Assembly (NCBI GenBank): GCA_002794785.1
Contig: NBBA01000002.1
Span: forward strand, 2,852,001 to 2,916,000
DNA: 64,000 nt
Direction of reading: 5' to 3'
Source: Coniferiporia sulphurascens
Taxonomy: Eukaryota; Basidiomycota; Agaricomycetes; Hymenochaetales; Hymenochaetaceae
How positions within the stretch are numbered: position 1 is the stretch's first letter; each line of letters opens with the position of its first letter. Shown here one piece after another: positions 34,455 through 47,064 of this stretch. The notes below the pieces were generated by a model. It saw only the letters and a list, made by a program, of their open reading frames with translations, did not search any database and was not told where the DNA came from. The translations under genes and the position numbers were made by a program.

Positions 34455-37400
34455 TCACGCACTCGGCGTCGCCGCAGCCGCAGCCGTCGAGTAGAAGCTC
34501 TCCCACGCCTCGACAGTAGCAGTCGGCGCGATGAACAGGGACGTCGCCGTGCCCGAGCCAAAGAGGATGCTTTCCTGACCAACGAGGACATCGCCCTGGA
34601 GCACCGCAGGGTCCGCACCGCCAACGATACTTCCGTCCGACAGCACGAGGCCAGTCTTATTCGCACCAAGGATGAACTCCGTGAACATGACGAGGGCCTG
34701 CGAGTAACGAAAGAGAACGGCACAAAAAACAAAGATCAGATCGGGGCGTTCGGACATGCGTAGCGTAAAAGAGACCCGAGTAAAGAGGGAAGAAGAGACG
34801 TACCGCTGACGGGTTGTATTCCGAGACCTCGTGTCCGGCGCCTTCTACGAGGATATACGTCCAATTACGCTCCTGGTGGACAATGCCCAGGAATTTACCC
34901 TCCGCATCTATGAATGCCGTCTGCGGCTTCTGCGTGAAGCCCTGGATACCGCCGAAAGTCGTGTTCTGGAGTAGTAGAGGAGGTTAGCACGGGCGGAATG
35001 TGGTCATCTGAGAAAGCGGTTTTAGTCTTGCCTGGATAACAACTGAAAGACGGAAAACGGGAAACCAATTAGCTAAATAACTACAAGTGACGATTATGAC
35101 TACGGACCTTCACTGGCGAAATGGGCCACGACAGAGTCGTCATTTCCAGAGAAGATTACAACAGGAATACCGGCCGCCGTCGTGTTCGCAGCGAACTCAT
35201 CGAAGAAGCCCGATGGTCTATTAGCGGCGGGAAAGTCAGCGATTATCAGTCAAGCCATTAGGGTTTCCAGTCATAGTAAACGATGACGTACGACAGACCT
35301 AAAGAAATTTAGTAAGTTGATGGTCAGCCAAAGACATGATCATTTAATGAAGCAGAAAAGAGGTTAGACTCACTCGGATCGCCGAAGGGGTTGATCAGTT
35401 CAGGAGCTGAAACGACAACCAGTCAGTCAAACGCGGCAGCGCACATCCGAGGGGAAAAAACCCACGGAAGTTAAACGTGTTGTTGAAAGGATAGTTAGTG
35501 ATCAGACTCCAGTTCTTGCTAGTCGGCGCGTGGAGGGCAGCACGCGTAACGTCATCTTCATAAAAGTAGCGGATTCAGTATTTTCTCGCTCGCAGAACGT
35601 AGTAAAAGAACCTAGACCTACCGTTCAGGAAGGTGGTGGGATCGAGGGAAGGGGCAGGCTTCCTGGCATCCGGAAGGTCGTATGGCTTGTTTAAAATGCA
35701 ACGAATTAGACAATCCAATCAGCACGGAGACAGGAGGACCACTCACGTTGTACGGCGCGAAGTCATTAGTGACCGAGTCCTCCGTCTCCGGTGCCGCAGC
35801 GCCTGCACACCACGTCGCCACAGCAATCAGCACTAAGACCAACATTTAAAGAACAGACGAAGTCGAGGACTCACTCCACGGCAGGGAGAAGTTGAGCGCA
35901 TAGTCCGTCGCCTCATCTGACAGGAAGCACCCATACCAAGGGTCAATCGTGCCATTCGCGCGGCCGCTCAAGTCGCGTTTCTCCTTCTTCCACGCTTCAC
36001 GGCGAACCTCGCGCTCTCGGAGCGCACGAGCAGACAAGCGCGCTTCTTGCGGACTGCGGCGTTTGGCAAGGCTTGCACCGCGCTTTTCGAGGAGCAAGGA
36101 GCCGAGCGTCTGGCGCGAGAGGCCTGGGCTGCGCGGGCTTCGCTCGAGTGCAGTGGATGTGCTGCTGTTGATGGGCAGGCCCGTGGTGAAATTGACGTTG
36201 ACCGCGTGGAAATGACCGCCGACTTGAGGATAAGTAAGGTTGAGATCAAATCCACACAGATGTGCCCTAATTACGTTGACATAAGCAGCTGAACCGAAAC
36301 AGTGTAGGATAGGGCAGAAAACGCACTGCTCCTTGAAATATTCGTAAACCTCCGGGTCGTAACCGATGGTCTGGGGGTACGTCGCGATAACAGACAGCTA
36401 ATTTAAAGTGAACAATGTCTTTCAGTGTCAACTAAGTCTATTCAAAACCCAGACCAACTTACCGCAGTCATCTCCTCGGATTCCGTTATGGTTCCTATAG
36501 CAGCGTTACCCATTGCGACCTTCAATACATTCACAGGCGATTTCTCTGTTGAGAATATGGCTTTCATAATGTAAGGCTACGGAAGGACATTGTTAAGTTG
36601 GATATATGCACGATTTTAATTAGTCTTACAATGTAAGTTCCGGCATAGCTTTCGCCAGTTAGGAGAAGCGGGCGCTTGGCAAGACTGGGGAATACTTTCA
36701 CCAAGTTTGTCAAGAAACCGACCTGGACGGTAACATATTAATTTCGTTAGAAGAGCAGAGGAGCCTATATGCACGTACAAAGTCTTCACCCATTTGGTCC
36801 TCATCCGCAACTAGAAGGAAACCCAAACCTTACTGCTTGGCCATCAGAAGATAAAGAATCTTTAACATACCATATCCAGTGCTGTCTGCAGTCGAGAAGC
36901 CTGTCCCACTGCAGAAGTGAAGCGTCAGAATAACACGTAGGACGATCTATATTCCAGAAGACTTACACGGGTTGATCAACCCATACATAGTCGACGAGCT
37001 TATCCCAGCTATAATTGTTCGGTGTCATAGAACCAGTCTCGGTCACGTGCAGCGGCCCGTTCTCCAAAAGCAAGCCAAGCAAACTCGACGCGCCGGGGCT
37101 GCACACGTCGACCATCGAAGGAACGAGCCATTTTCAGCATCATTGCGTTCTGATAATGATAACACGAACGAAAGCGTGGACTGACCCTCCGTTGAGCCAT
37201 ATGGCCCAGGGTGTATCGTCACAGTCGTCCTCCGAGGCGGTAAGCGAGCCGGGTTTGCTCTCGAACGCCCAGAAGAAGAGCGTGTCGTTGGGGTGGTTCT
37301 CCCTGTTCACCTCAATGTTGCCCGCAAAGCTGCGGCTCAGAGGGAACGTCACGTTCGGCAGGGGCTCCTTGACGAGGAAATCTGAGAGCACGCAGCAGTC

Positions 37401-37579
37401 AGCAGTGCACGCTGGGTGGTGCAGGGAATAGCGGCGTTACGCACAGTCTTGGTACTTAGTGCTGAAGCCCCCTTGGGCTTTCCTGGATAGTCATGAGGGA
37501 AGGAGTTTGGTAACGCGTCTGACTGTGCGCTGACGCAGGCGGCAAGGCCTGCCGCGACGAGGAGTACCGGGGCGAGCAT
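34455..37579 (-). CDS. secreted or vacuolar serine carboxypeptidase (peptidase S10)
   Basis: A strongly interrupted gene with more than ten introns, some exons only tens of bases long. The ATG at 37579 gives a signal peptide (MLAPVLLVAAGLAACVSA). Next are DDTPWAIWLNGG joined to PGASSLLGLLLENGPLHV (the oxyanion region) and KLVDYVWVDQPVGTGFS. The nucleophile motif LLLTGESYAGTYI is at about 36650. The Asp motif VVIFSGNDDSVVAHFASE is at about 35130 and the His motif ILVEGAGHEVSEYNPSA at about 34830. All three catalytic residues are therefore present. The C-terminus is Ala/Thr-rich and ends AAATPSA with TGA at 34455-34457. S10 enzymes trim C-terminal residues of peptides in acid compartments or outside the cell. 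Exact exon borders between 35.2 and 36.6 kb are uncertain. Confidence 0.9.
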
Positions 37580-38749
37580 AAGGTGTACCAGCTCTTCACG
37601 GAGGTTCAGAGGAGGGTGGAAGACGCGCTAGATGGCGTCGAGAGGGTTTTATGCTCTCGGATGGAATGAATATTGATGACATCTGCGGTCTATAACCAAG
37701 CTTCCGTAAAACCGACAGAAATTCTAGCGAAGGGAAGGAAGCAGACAAGCGTGATCGCTCGGCGCATCTCAGCATCTTCCATTCGCGTAACAAGTAGTGC
37801 TCGCGGTCCTTTACGGAACTTGGGGCGAGACAAAAGGACAATGCTGGGAACATGGGCCATGCGCGGCGCAAGTGGCGAACAGAATCTTGGTGAGCAGCAC
37901 GGCGTTTGTCAGAGACAAATAGGCAACCCCAAGCACGAGTCCAACACCGGCGTGGCCGATGTCACCACTGCATGAATTGCAAGTGGAATTGTAATATCCG
38001 GTGAAGCGCCGCGCCCATAGCAGTGAACACATGGACGATGGTGTAAGTCTGTGATCCGTTTCCGGCTGTACGCAATCCGCAAGCGCATGTGTCCAGTACT
38101 TCGAGTCATAACCCCTCCCGAATCTATTAACTTTCCTCGTCAGCATCGCGAACGTCGGCCTAAACACCCCCGTTCCCCGCCGGCAACAAAGGCAAAAATT
38201 CTGGTTCCACGTGCAAGGATGATGGCCACTGAAAAGTCTGAAAAGACATCCATATTTGTCGACAACCGAGGCGCAGCATCATCTTCAGAAGACGATTCTT
38301 TGCCGACTTCACATCAATCTCTATTTAAAACTAGACACTTAATTTAAGATACAAGGAGACCTAACGGGAAAGGGTGATTCGTCTCACGCAGCACCGGCCC
38401 GAGTCCATGAACCGCATCATACAGATTGAAAGAGGATAAACCCTTGGCTATAGTACTGTACGCACATATGAGTCCTAAAATACCAACCCTGACACCGTCG
38501 ACAACAACATGGTACTCGCCGTACTCTATCGGGGGTTTTCAAATTACAAAAACCCACAGATAAATGTACACATCTCCGCCACATCTTACGAAACGCTTAA
38601 AATTATCCGCACACTTGCTTTTTGCGCAGACACAGACCCGAAAATAAAAGCGAGCTCCAACCTCAGTCCTCAGTTCCAGGGTCGGTGCAATCGCTTATCA
38701 CGTGAGCCGGAAGCAAACTCAAAAAGCTCAAAAACTATATATGTCAATA

Positions 38750-38768
38750 TATGTGGGGAGCCCACATA
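38750..38768. repeat. short hairpin
   Basis: TATGTGGG and CCCACATA form an 8-bp perfect stem with a 3-nt loop. It lies in AT-rich intergenic DNA; function is unknown. Confidence 0.45.
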
Positions 38769-39158
38769 GAGTGGAGAGGCGAAGCTATGCCACATCAGCT
38801 TAATCCTAGTCGAGCAAGGGATGGCTTTCTTTCAATATTAATGCTGGCTTGAGGGGTACGAGCATGTTCTCACGGGGGAGGGAGTCACACCGCCACCACA
38901 CCCTGCTGACTAATCTAGCTTTTTGGCCCTAACCGGACAGCTAAGCCCCCCAATTACTACAGCCTCCAATCACTGCATGCACATATCAAGTTCACCGCAC
39001 TGACACTCCCAAACCACGCCAGCCAAGTCTGCCATTAACCCCAGAATCTACGTCCTAAACATCCTACTTATACTTCTACAGCCCGCCCCATTAGATTACG
39101 CGATCCAGCAAGGGGAGGGAGAAAGGGAAGGAGAGGAGAGGAAAAGTGAAAGTAACTT

Positions 39159-39179
39159 GAAAAGAAAAGAAAAGAAAAG
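39159..39179 (+). repeat. GAAAA pentanucleotide microsatellite
   Basis: Four perfect GAAAA units lie within a purine-rich run about 120-150 bp downstream of the SEC1 stop. On the transcribed strand it is a TTTTC tract in the probable 3' UTR. Confidence 0.8.
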
Positions 39180-39301
39180 CGAACCAAAAAGCAGTGTGTC
39201 CGTGCAATTAATATTGTCCTGAATACCACTCGACAAAAGAAAAGGAGAGGGGAGCGAAAAATTACTGACACCGACGAAAAGAAAGGGGAGCGAAAGCTCG
39301 C

Positions 39302-42300
39302 TCAGAACTTGTACCATTTCTTCTTTTTGTCAGAGCTGGCAACGGACGTCATGGAGCCGCTCGACCTCAGCCTGTCCGGTGCGGCCAGCCGGTTGCTGCC
39401 GCGCTGCTCGATCGCAGGCGGGGGCGCCGCTGCCGTCACGCGCGGCCGTGGCGGGGCCTGGAAGTACCGGTCGTCGTAATACTGCTGGTACGACCCGAAT
39501 GGCTCTGGCCGTACGCCCTTCGGCACCACGCGCGAGCCCACGCCTTCCAATTCCAGCACCTTCAAATCGTCCATGAAATCCCCCGGCGTGAATGTATGCG
39601 TCGACCCTGTTTCCATCAGTACACAGTCAGGGACTGTGTATCATCAGTGGATGGATGGGAACGCATATACGCACCGATGATAATATCCCTGTTCAGCGGT
39701 CCTGAACGCACGTACGCAGTGCGCATCTCTGAGTACGTCATCCCACCTGCGACGAAGACCAGCAGACGCTCGCGCACCTCCCCAGCCGGTGTCGCACCAG
39801 GCCGTGGTGCCTTGTGCCAGGTCGGCCGCGTACTACGGAGCGACGTTGGCTGCGGAGGCGGCGTTGCAACTGTCGGTGCTTTCTGAAGTGGTGAGTCTTT
39901 CACGTACGGGAACACCATCGTGTCTAGCTTTCCCGCAACTTGGTCCTATTTAGAGAGAGGAAAGCAGGCAAACATAAGTAAACCGTGGTGTGTCGTAAGA
40001 CGGGAAAAACGCACGTCGAGAACTGTCTGCAAAATAGGTTTGTATCGTGAAAGATCATACTCTTCGTCTGCAGTCGGCTTCGTCTTCAGCTTGCGCTTGA
40101 TATCTTTATCCGTCGCGCCACGCGTGATTCGGACACCCATATGTGCGAGACTACCAATCGCGTCGATTTCCGTCATTTTCAGGCGCGCATGCTGGCAGAG
40201 CCGTCGACGGTCCTCCTCCGGCACGCCCTCGCGGAACTGAATGTACAACGCGATGATGCGCAGTTTGTCCAGGTTGCTAGTACGATGTAAGCACACGCTA
40301 TTAGCATTGAGAAATAATAGCACATACTGCACGTCTCTGCTATCTAGAACAGGAACCATTTCCTCAACGAGCGACTTCGGCGTCTTCCCCTCCGCAGTAA
40401 GTCCGGTAGCGCAATTCTGCACAGTAGGTCAGCGTTTAAACGTATCCATGAATATTGGCAATCATACCTGCTCGATAGTTGCAAGATTTGGTAGGTTTTC
40501 CTTCTCGAAAATATTCATACATTTTTGTGCCATGGCTAAATGGAGAGAAAACTGTACGCCAAAGTCAATTGATAATCTCACTTGAGAAGTTATAATCACA
40601 TACTTTGGACATTTGCTTCTGATATTGTGGTAGCGTCGCAATCATGTCTTTCATCGCGTCCATACTGGCAGGACCTTCACTAAAAAATGAACGGAGGAGT
40701 TAGCGTCCAATTCAAAGACAAAAGGGATGAGAGCAAAACGCGTACCCCCTGAACGATGTATGCCCCTTTAAGAACTTGTTGAAGTCCTCCATGAGCTTGT
40801 CTATCGCCTCGCGCATGTGCATATGGCGAACATCAACCCATACTGTGTCCTCATCATTCAGCAGCACTTCATCCCGCTCTTCACGCCCTGCTGCGTTCGT
40901 GTGTACATGCCTATAGCCGAGATGAGCAAAAAACCTTCAAAAGCAGAATGAAAGCGGCACGAACAGATATCGTACGCCCTCATCGATTTCGAGAAGATCA
41001 TTAGCCATTGCTTGGTATGTAAACTCATGCAGGAAGGGCGCAACCGTATCCATCGAGCGATCTGTGATAAGGAGCGTTGCACGCCCACGGCCTCGCTCTT
41101 TTTTCTGCGAGACAGTATCACGTCCAATCAGGACGTGTATCAAGAGACGAGTCAGCAAAAGTAAAGAACGCACAGGGAACTCTGGGTTGGCCTTTTCGTA
41201 TTCCTCAAGCGCTGCCTGCACCATGAACGCCAACGCACGAGATACATATTCGGTCGCTGCATACTCATATTCACGTGCCTGGGCTCCACGCGCAAGGTTC
41301 GTACGCCATCGACCGCTGCCTTCCGGTGGCGGTGGCGGGAGTATCGTCGCGGCAGGCGCGAACGGACCCAGTGGCGCATGATGCGACGGCGTGTAGTACC
41401 GAATATACGGGAACTCGTTTAACGCAATGCACGTGTTTGCTATCTAGGTGAGAGTTGAGCGCGGGACGCGGTAGATCTTCGAGGAAAAGAGGGGAACGGG
41501 GATGGGAAAGACGCACATGCCGTGCAGTGAACTGCAGATCCTCCAAGAGACGCTCGCGCGCGAGTTTCTGCATCTGGGGATTGCGTGGCGGAGAGAACAT
41601 GCTGAAGAACATCGCCGGCGACTCGATTGAGAACGCCTGTGCTTCTAGCGCTGGAAAGATAGCGTCGTCAGTATCGACTAAGTCCGCGTTGCACTCGTTA
41701 GACAAGACGGGATATGTCGTCCGCGTACACAGAACGCCGTGCAGCCCGAGTGGAGATAATCATGTGTGCATGCAGGCTTCCCTGGCCACAGGGACTTCTA
41801 GGGTAAGAAACAGTAACTACGCACCCCAGAAGTTGAGATATAGTTCCGTTGCACAGGCAAGGTACGGTAAAGCAGGCGAATTCGTCAGACGTGCGAAAAG
41901 CTCTTCGGACGGTGCTGCGGTATGAGAAGGCGCATTAAGACATATGAGAAAGCTGCGCGAAAGAAAAGAGGGACGCACCATCCACGAAGAACAGATGCAC
42001 GCGCCGGAACTGACGCTGGTCATTGGCGAACTCGTTAATGATACGCTCAATATTTTGCGTCGTCGGCATAAGCATGTAAATAGCCTCCTGGTCCGGCTGT
42101 GCCTCGTACAGAGGGTCCGAGTTCAGGAAGATCGCTGCTCATCGTGTATGGGTCGAGCGGCATGGCAGTGTTTCGCATTCATGGATGGCAACGCAGAGTA
42201 AACCAGCGCAGATCAGTGGTGCAGAAAGATGAGAGGAGGATGTGCAACGCACCAGATACGTTCTCCTCAAGAATATCATTTCTACTGAGCGCGTTGTACA

Positions 42301-42473
42301 GGATTCGCTGTGAGTGCTCATCGGTGACGAGCACTCTCCAGCGCGGCGACTGGTCCTGCCGGTGCACAGAGCGAAGCGCCTCAAGGAATTCTATTCAACA
42401 CGTCTTCAGCTTTGTCCTCATCGACAAAAGCACGGCACATACTTTCGCGTGCAATGGCGATGAGCGAGGTCAT
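39302..42473 (-). CDS. SEC1: Sec1/Munc18 protein for exocytic SNARE assembly
   Basis: A many-exon gene of about 700 residues. The ATG at 42473 gives MTSLIAIARE. The first intron, with acceptor TTGAATAG, joins to KFLEALRSVHRQDQSPRW, matching the SM-protein start. Then come LVTDEHSQRILYNALSRNDI, AIYMLMPTTQNIERIINEF, VHLFFVDGAPSEELF, ALAFMVQAALEEYEKANPEF, ATLLITDRSMDTVAPFLHEF (a hallmark of the family) and EVLLNDEDTVWVDVRHMHM. Domain 3 contains LRIIALYIQFREGVPEEDRR and LLVFVAGGMTYSEMRTAYVR, and the C-terminus ends DKKKKWYKF with TGA at 39302-39304. It binds syntaxin/Sso-type t-SNARE complexes at the plasma membrane and is needed for secretory-vesicle fusion at the hyphal tip. A Pro-rich insertion (near 39840) is variable in this family. 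Confidence 0.94.
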
Positions 42474-42792
42474 GGCGGTCGCGGTCGACGTTAATGGTCC
42501 CGAAATGGACCCTCGCCTCAAAGTACACGGCCAAGACAACTGCCCGCGCCCAGAGCGCGTCGCTTCCTGAAACGGTCACACCTCACACTCAGCACTCAAG
42601 TGAAACGCGCATAAAATTCCGATCCATCTAAAAGCAAAGCTGGTATTTTATTGAAAACAAAAAGTACGGATCAAATTACGGTGTCCGTTGGGTGAACGTG
42701 AATGGAAGTGGCATGGGGGGTGGGATGAAAATGCAAGCGGTATGGTAGTCAAGGTATCCTCCATATATCATCAAGCTCTGTCCAAAGTCCAA
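42474..42792. other. intergenic, chitin deacetylase 3' end to SEC1 promoter
   Basis: The 319 bp lie between two minus-strand genes. It must hold the SEC1 promoter and the chitin deacetylase 3' UTR. Nothing else was seen. Confidence 0.5.
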
Positions 42793-44544
42793 TCATACCA
42801 TCAGGAGACCGCCGACCAGTACGGATACGGCTGCCAGCAGCGGTCCAAATGCAGGTATGCTCAAGCCAAGGCGCGCGCCGGAGCTGCTACCACTGGCGCC
42901 ACTCGCCTTGCCCGACTTGCTAGTGGCAGCGGCCGCGCTCGCAGCTGCCAAGCGCGCAGACCCAGTCGTAGACACGCCATCAATCGTTGAGTTAAAGTAC
43001 GGGAACGTCGTGTTCGTCGTTGTCTCCAAGTACAAGTCCGTTGCCGGCCAGCCCTGGCAAACTCCAATGGGCTCAAGCTTCATCGCCGGTGTGTAGTTCA
43101 GCGCGAGATCGAGCGTGTATCCAACAGCGAGATCGACCGTTTGCATGAACAAGTCATGCTCAAGCACGATGAAACCAGTGTCAATTTCCGTCGCGTTGCC
43201 AAGAATGTACTCGAACATCTGAACAGACTGTTCACCAGTCACCACGCCACCGGGTACCTTCCAGTCTTTACAGCAAATTAGCGTCTGAATATAACCCGTA
43301 AAGTTCCGCCTTACCATTGGTGTCAAATTGATTGTTGTCCGGGCCGCGTGTCCAGATGATAGGGACCATACCCATAGCAAGAGCAATAGCACGCACGCGA
43401 TCATCGATGTCACCATACGGGGGGCGCATCGTGACCGGCGTAATGCCAAGCACGTCCTGAATGGCCTTACGTGTCCAGCCAAGCTCAGCAACGATCTGAG
43501 CGTTCGTCAGAGACGTCAGGTCCGGGTGCGACCAGGTGTGCACACTGATCTCGTGACCGGACATGTATTCCTCACGAAGGACATCGGGACGCTCGATAAC
43601 GCGCGAACCGACAACGAAGAATGTTGCGCGAAGGTCCTTCTCATTCAAGAAATCCAAAAGTTTTCTGCAAGTGCGTTAGGGAGTGTTTCGGATTAATCAA
43701 AGCAATAGACGAACGTGGCTACAAGATATGTGTAAGCGAAAGCATAAGTGCCGGAATAAAATCGCAAACGTACTATAGGGACCGGGGCCGTCATCAAAAC
43801 TCATACCCCAAGTCAACTTGTCCGGGCAGGAAACAATGTCGGTAGACCTTGTGTATCCACCGCAGGTCCACCACCCACGGGCGGCAGCATCGGCAGCAGC
43901 CTCAGGGGAACCAGCGCAAGTTCCGTCCGTGACATTAAGATCGGGAATGTCAAAGCCATCGAGCTCTTTCATCCACTCCTGAACTTGAGAGGAGGCTAAT
44001 TTGGATCACAAAACACAAACGCAAGCAAATAATATCAAGTGGACTGCAAGACAGTACAAGTGAGAATAAACTGACTAGCATCAGGAGTCTTGTCCATTGT
44101 CGGGTAGACTCCGGGCGTGAACACGACTGCACACAAAAACATACTTAACAATCAGTGGATGCAATGTGTAAATAACCACGTACAGGAAGGGAGGGCAGGT
44201 GCGCCGGAGATAGATGGGGACGCGCCTCCGGCAAAGGAGGTCGTAACAGACATGGTTGACTGCGACACGGCGCCAGAGGTAATGTCGCTGAGAGGGGGGA
44301 TGAACGTAGCCGGGAGCGTGGAAAATGTGGTTACAGCTGCGCTCGTAGTCGAAGCCGAAGCTGTCGACGTGCCGGACACCACAGAGGTCGCATGAGAGGT
44401 CGAGAACGTAGAGCTACCAGAGGCAGCGATAACGGAGGACGTTGTCGTCGCTGCTTGGCGCTTGGCGAGGCGTGCGTGCCGGCCATTGAGGTCGTGAGCA
44501 GAGGCAAGGGTGAGGAGCGTTGCGAGGGCGATAAACGTCTTCAT
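42793..44544 (-). CDS. GPI-anchored chitin deacetylase (carbohydrate esterase family 4)
   Basis: The ATG at 44544 gives a signal peptide (MKTFIALATLLTLASA), then a ~90-residue Ser/Thr-rich, probably O-glycosylated stretch. The polysaccharide deacetylase domain has all family motifs: SFDDGP (metal Asp pair), SVHTWSHPDLTSL (two metal His), MRPPYGDIDDRVR, DTNDWK and GFIVLEHDL. WWTCGGYTRSTDIVSCPDKL before the domain is typical of basidiomycete chitin deacetylases. After the domain comes a Ser/Gly/Ala-rich spacer, then a hydrophobic tail (FGPLLAAVSVLVGGLLMV) ending at TGA 42793-42795, the layout of a GPI-attachment signal. The enzyme converts cell-wall chitin to chitosan at the outer face of the plasma membrane. 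About four introns interrupt the gene. Confidence 0.95.
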
Positions 44545-47064
44545 AATTGCTCGGAAGAGGGGGGGGACGGTGTCGGCGACAATCCGAGAAAGAGAGTAAT
44601 AAAAAAGAGTGAGGGTACGCGACCGAAAGTCGCGTATGAGCGCTGGAGGAAAGAGGAGACGATGAGGGAGAAAGACAAGAGAACTCTACGTGTGCCAAGC
44701 AACCGACTCTCTTTTCTGTACTGCATGCTTCTCACGCCACCGTCATTGCCTCCAACTGTTACGACACAGCGGTACCCTGAAATAAATCACAGAAAATACA
44801 CGGAAAATCCGTACCTGACATCCATAATTCCCGAAGGCTTCACCTTAACTCTACTGGAGGACCGGAAAAGACTACATCCGCTGACCTTTTGAAATACTTT
44901 TTCCGTCCAATGCATACCTGCATCTGAAGTGAATCCTACATGAAATAACATAACATCGTTATGTGCGTAGCTCCATTAATGGGGGAAAGACGTATCACCC
45001 TCCCCCCCTCCTTATCGACTTGTCGCTGAGCCGTAAATCAACTTTTGTTTTGTTTTTCGACGGAAACGACAGTACCGGCAAGGCACGATACGCGAGCGCC
45101 ACAGGCGCTAGGCTTAACGGAACTAACTATAAATAGTCATATCTTGGCAGAGGCGCACGCGAGCCGGCCGACGCGGATGCCCGTTGGAAATATTCAAGAA
45201 AATTCGTCCTCTTTTTTGCCTTTGCACCGCGGACAAGCCACAAAACGGACCGCTATAAATTTAAACTCAAACACGAGTCGTCCGTGCGGAAATTTAAGGA
45301 AGAAAGCGGGAACACAAACACCCACACGTGTAATCTATAAATACCGGCTTGAATGGTGGGCGGTGGCGATGCTACACCGACGATGACCAAGTTCCTGGAG
45401 GTAGGTCCCCTTCACAAAAAACGTTTCTTACATACTTACACGTGTGAGAATACCTAGTCACCGTGTTGTAACAGGATAATTTACGGCCTGCCGTTTAATG
45501 GGAGGAAGGAGTCTCTGATGTCCGTGCCGAGGGTCTAAGACGAACGGGACTCCCGCGAAGCCGCAAAACGGGATCGTCGCCGCAGTGATCGGTATCGGGG
45601 CGCTTGCATTTATTAAATTCAGTTAAGACGCCCGCTCAGAAGATCAAAAGTGTGAAAGGCACTACGGAAAAGAAACCGTGCGTGAAGCGCAACCAGTGGC
45701 CCACTTGCATACATGTGTGTGTGGAGGTATTCTGATCAGGGGAGTATTCGTCGCGTCTGACAAAGAACGTGATGCACTGGGACTGCGAAGTTGGTCTTGA
45801 TTATAACGGACGTTTGGATTCTTTTTCTTTTCTGTCCCGTATCAATATTAATGGCAGCAGGAAATTGTCTGAACAGAAATGCCACCACTCTCAGAAGACC
45901 CCGAATAGGGAAGATGCGACTGTAAAATCAGGGTGATTATTCCTAGCCATATCTCAGTGCCTAACAGCCAGTGTCAAGATTACAGTGACGACGTGGGTAA
46001 TTTGTTCCTGCGCTGGGACCGGATGTACTAACGTATGTCCTCTTTTACAAAGTCACAACCAAAACAAATAATGGTTTCAAGCCGAAAACAACTCAAGATT
46101 TTACCGCATAAAAACAGCCAGAATTTCCTTGCTCTACACAGCGACTCGCATGAATTTTTTTGGTGCCATTACCATGGCTCGAAAGCCAGAAATCCGAAGT
46201 TGTCTGAGGACGTGACTTTGTAAGAGGGGGCATACGACGGTAAGTGTACGCAGTGTCATGTCTCGCTCGAGGTGATCCAGAAGTATTTACATAATAGAGA
46301 AAAGTGAGAACAGCCCGCTTTATGTGTCAATTGAATCCGATTATTGTGTGGAGACGGTCGACTCAGAAAATCAGAGACAAGAGGAGGGTCGCGTCTCAGT
46401 ATTCGCGATTATGCCGAATATTTCAATCTCCGACACAACTCCGAAGACGTGCCGGATTTGACCCCTTCCCGATCAACTCGTTCAGTTGCCAGTGAGTGAA
46501 CTTACTCTTTGTTGTACTTGAGCCAACCACTTCCCCGAACCATAATTAGGGATTAGACTTTTAATGAACGGATGGTCTCATGGAAGGCCATGCCACAATG
46601 GTCTCTTTATACTGACCTTGTGGCGGACAACTGATCAATGCTGCTGTGAGGCGTGTAGTGTATGCCCGCAGTCTGTGAACGCACTAGAACAGCGATAACA
46701 GCTGCGCAGTATTAAATTGGTGTTCTGAACTTCACTCTATAATAGGATTGCAGCTGCGGAACTTTGTGTTTGCCCTTTGTGTTTGTGTCCATAAGACGTG
46801 TATTTGGCTCTGACTCCTCCGGAAGCGCTAAGATGAGAATTATTCTGTAATGAAAACAGTAGACTTCGCCTCGGAATATGTTGCGTGACTATGACTCTGT
46901 AATAAAGGGAAAATTGGGGCCGGATATCGCCGTGGGAAGGATCACACGCTCACGCACTGGACACGGCACGCGCGGAAATGTAAAACCAGAGTCGTGCGCA
47001 ATATTCCCCGTCATCGCGCCCGTACGTGTCCACCCACTCCTCTGCTCTTACTCTCACCGCTGCC
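44545..47064. other. gene-poor 2.5-kb region with an inverted-repeat element
   Basis: The left end is the promoter of the chitin deacetylase. CTATAAAT-like boxes recur at about 45128, 45253 and 45335 with no convincing gene after them. The 205-bp inverted-repeat element sits at 46032-46236. Short frames here lack family features. The right end leads into the promoter of the 302-residue gene. Confidence 0.5.
46032..46236. mobile_element. candidate MITE-like element with 25-bp terminal inverted repeats
   Basis: The left end (46032-46056, CGTATGTCC...AAAGTCAC) and the reverse complement of the right end (46212-46236) match at 22 of 25 positions. The three differences are all C/T. The 155-bp interior is AT-rich with no coding features. 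I cannot identify a clear target-site duplication, so mobility is inferred from the terminal repeats only. Confidence 0.5.

Larger units (their letters stand above)
37580..39301. other. intergenic, SEC1 3' end to carboxypeptidase promoter
   Basis: This 1.7-kb region lies between two minus-strand genes. It holds a possible TATA (RC of TTTTAT, 37647-37652) about 70 bp before the carboxypeptidase ATG. It also holds a small hairpin (38750-38768) and a purine tract ending in a GAAAA repeat next to the SEC1 stop. No supported ORF was found. Confidence 0.5.

Noticed and set aside
35618..35845. Signal-peptide-like minus-strand frame within the carboxypeptidase locus
   Set aside because: It is a carboxypeptidase exon read on into introns; the true signal peptide is at 37579.
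47026..47064. Earlier start for the 302-residue gene
   Set aside because: The first codon at 47026 is GTG. The ATG at 47065 has a good Kozak context.
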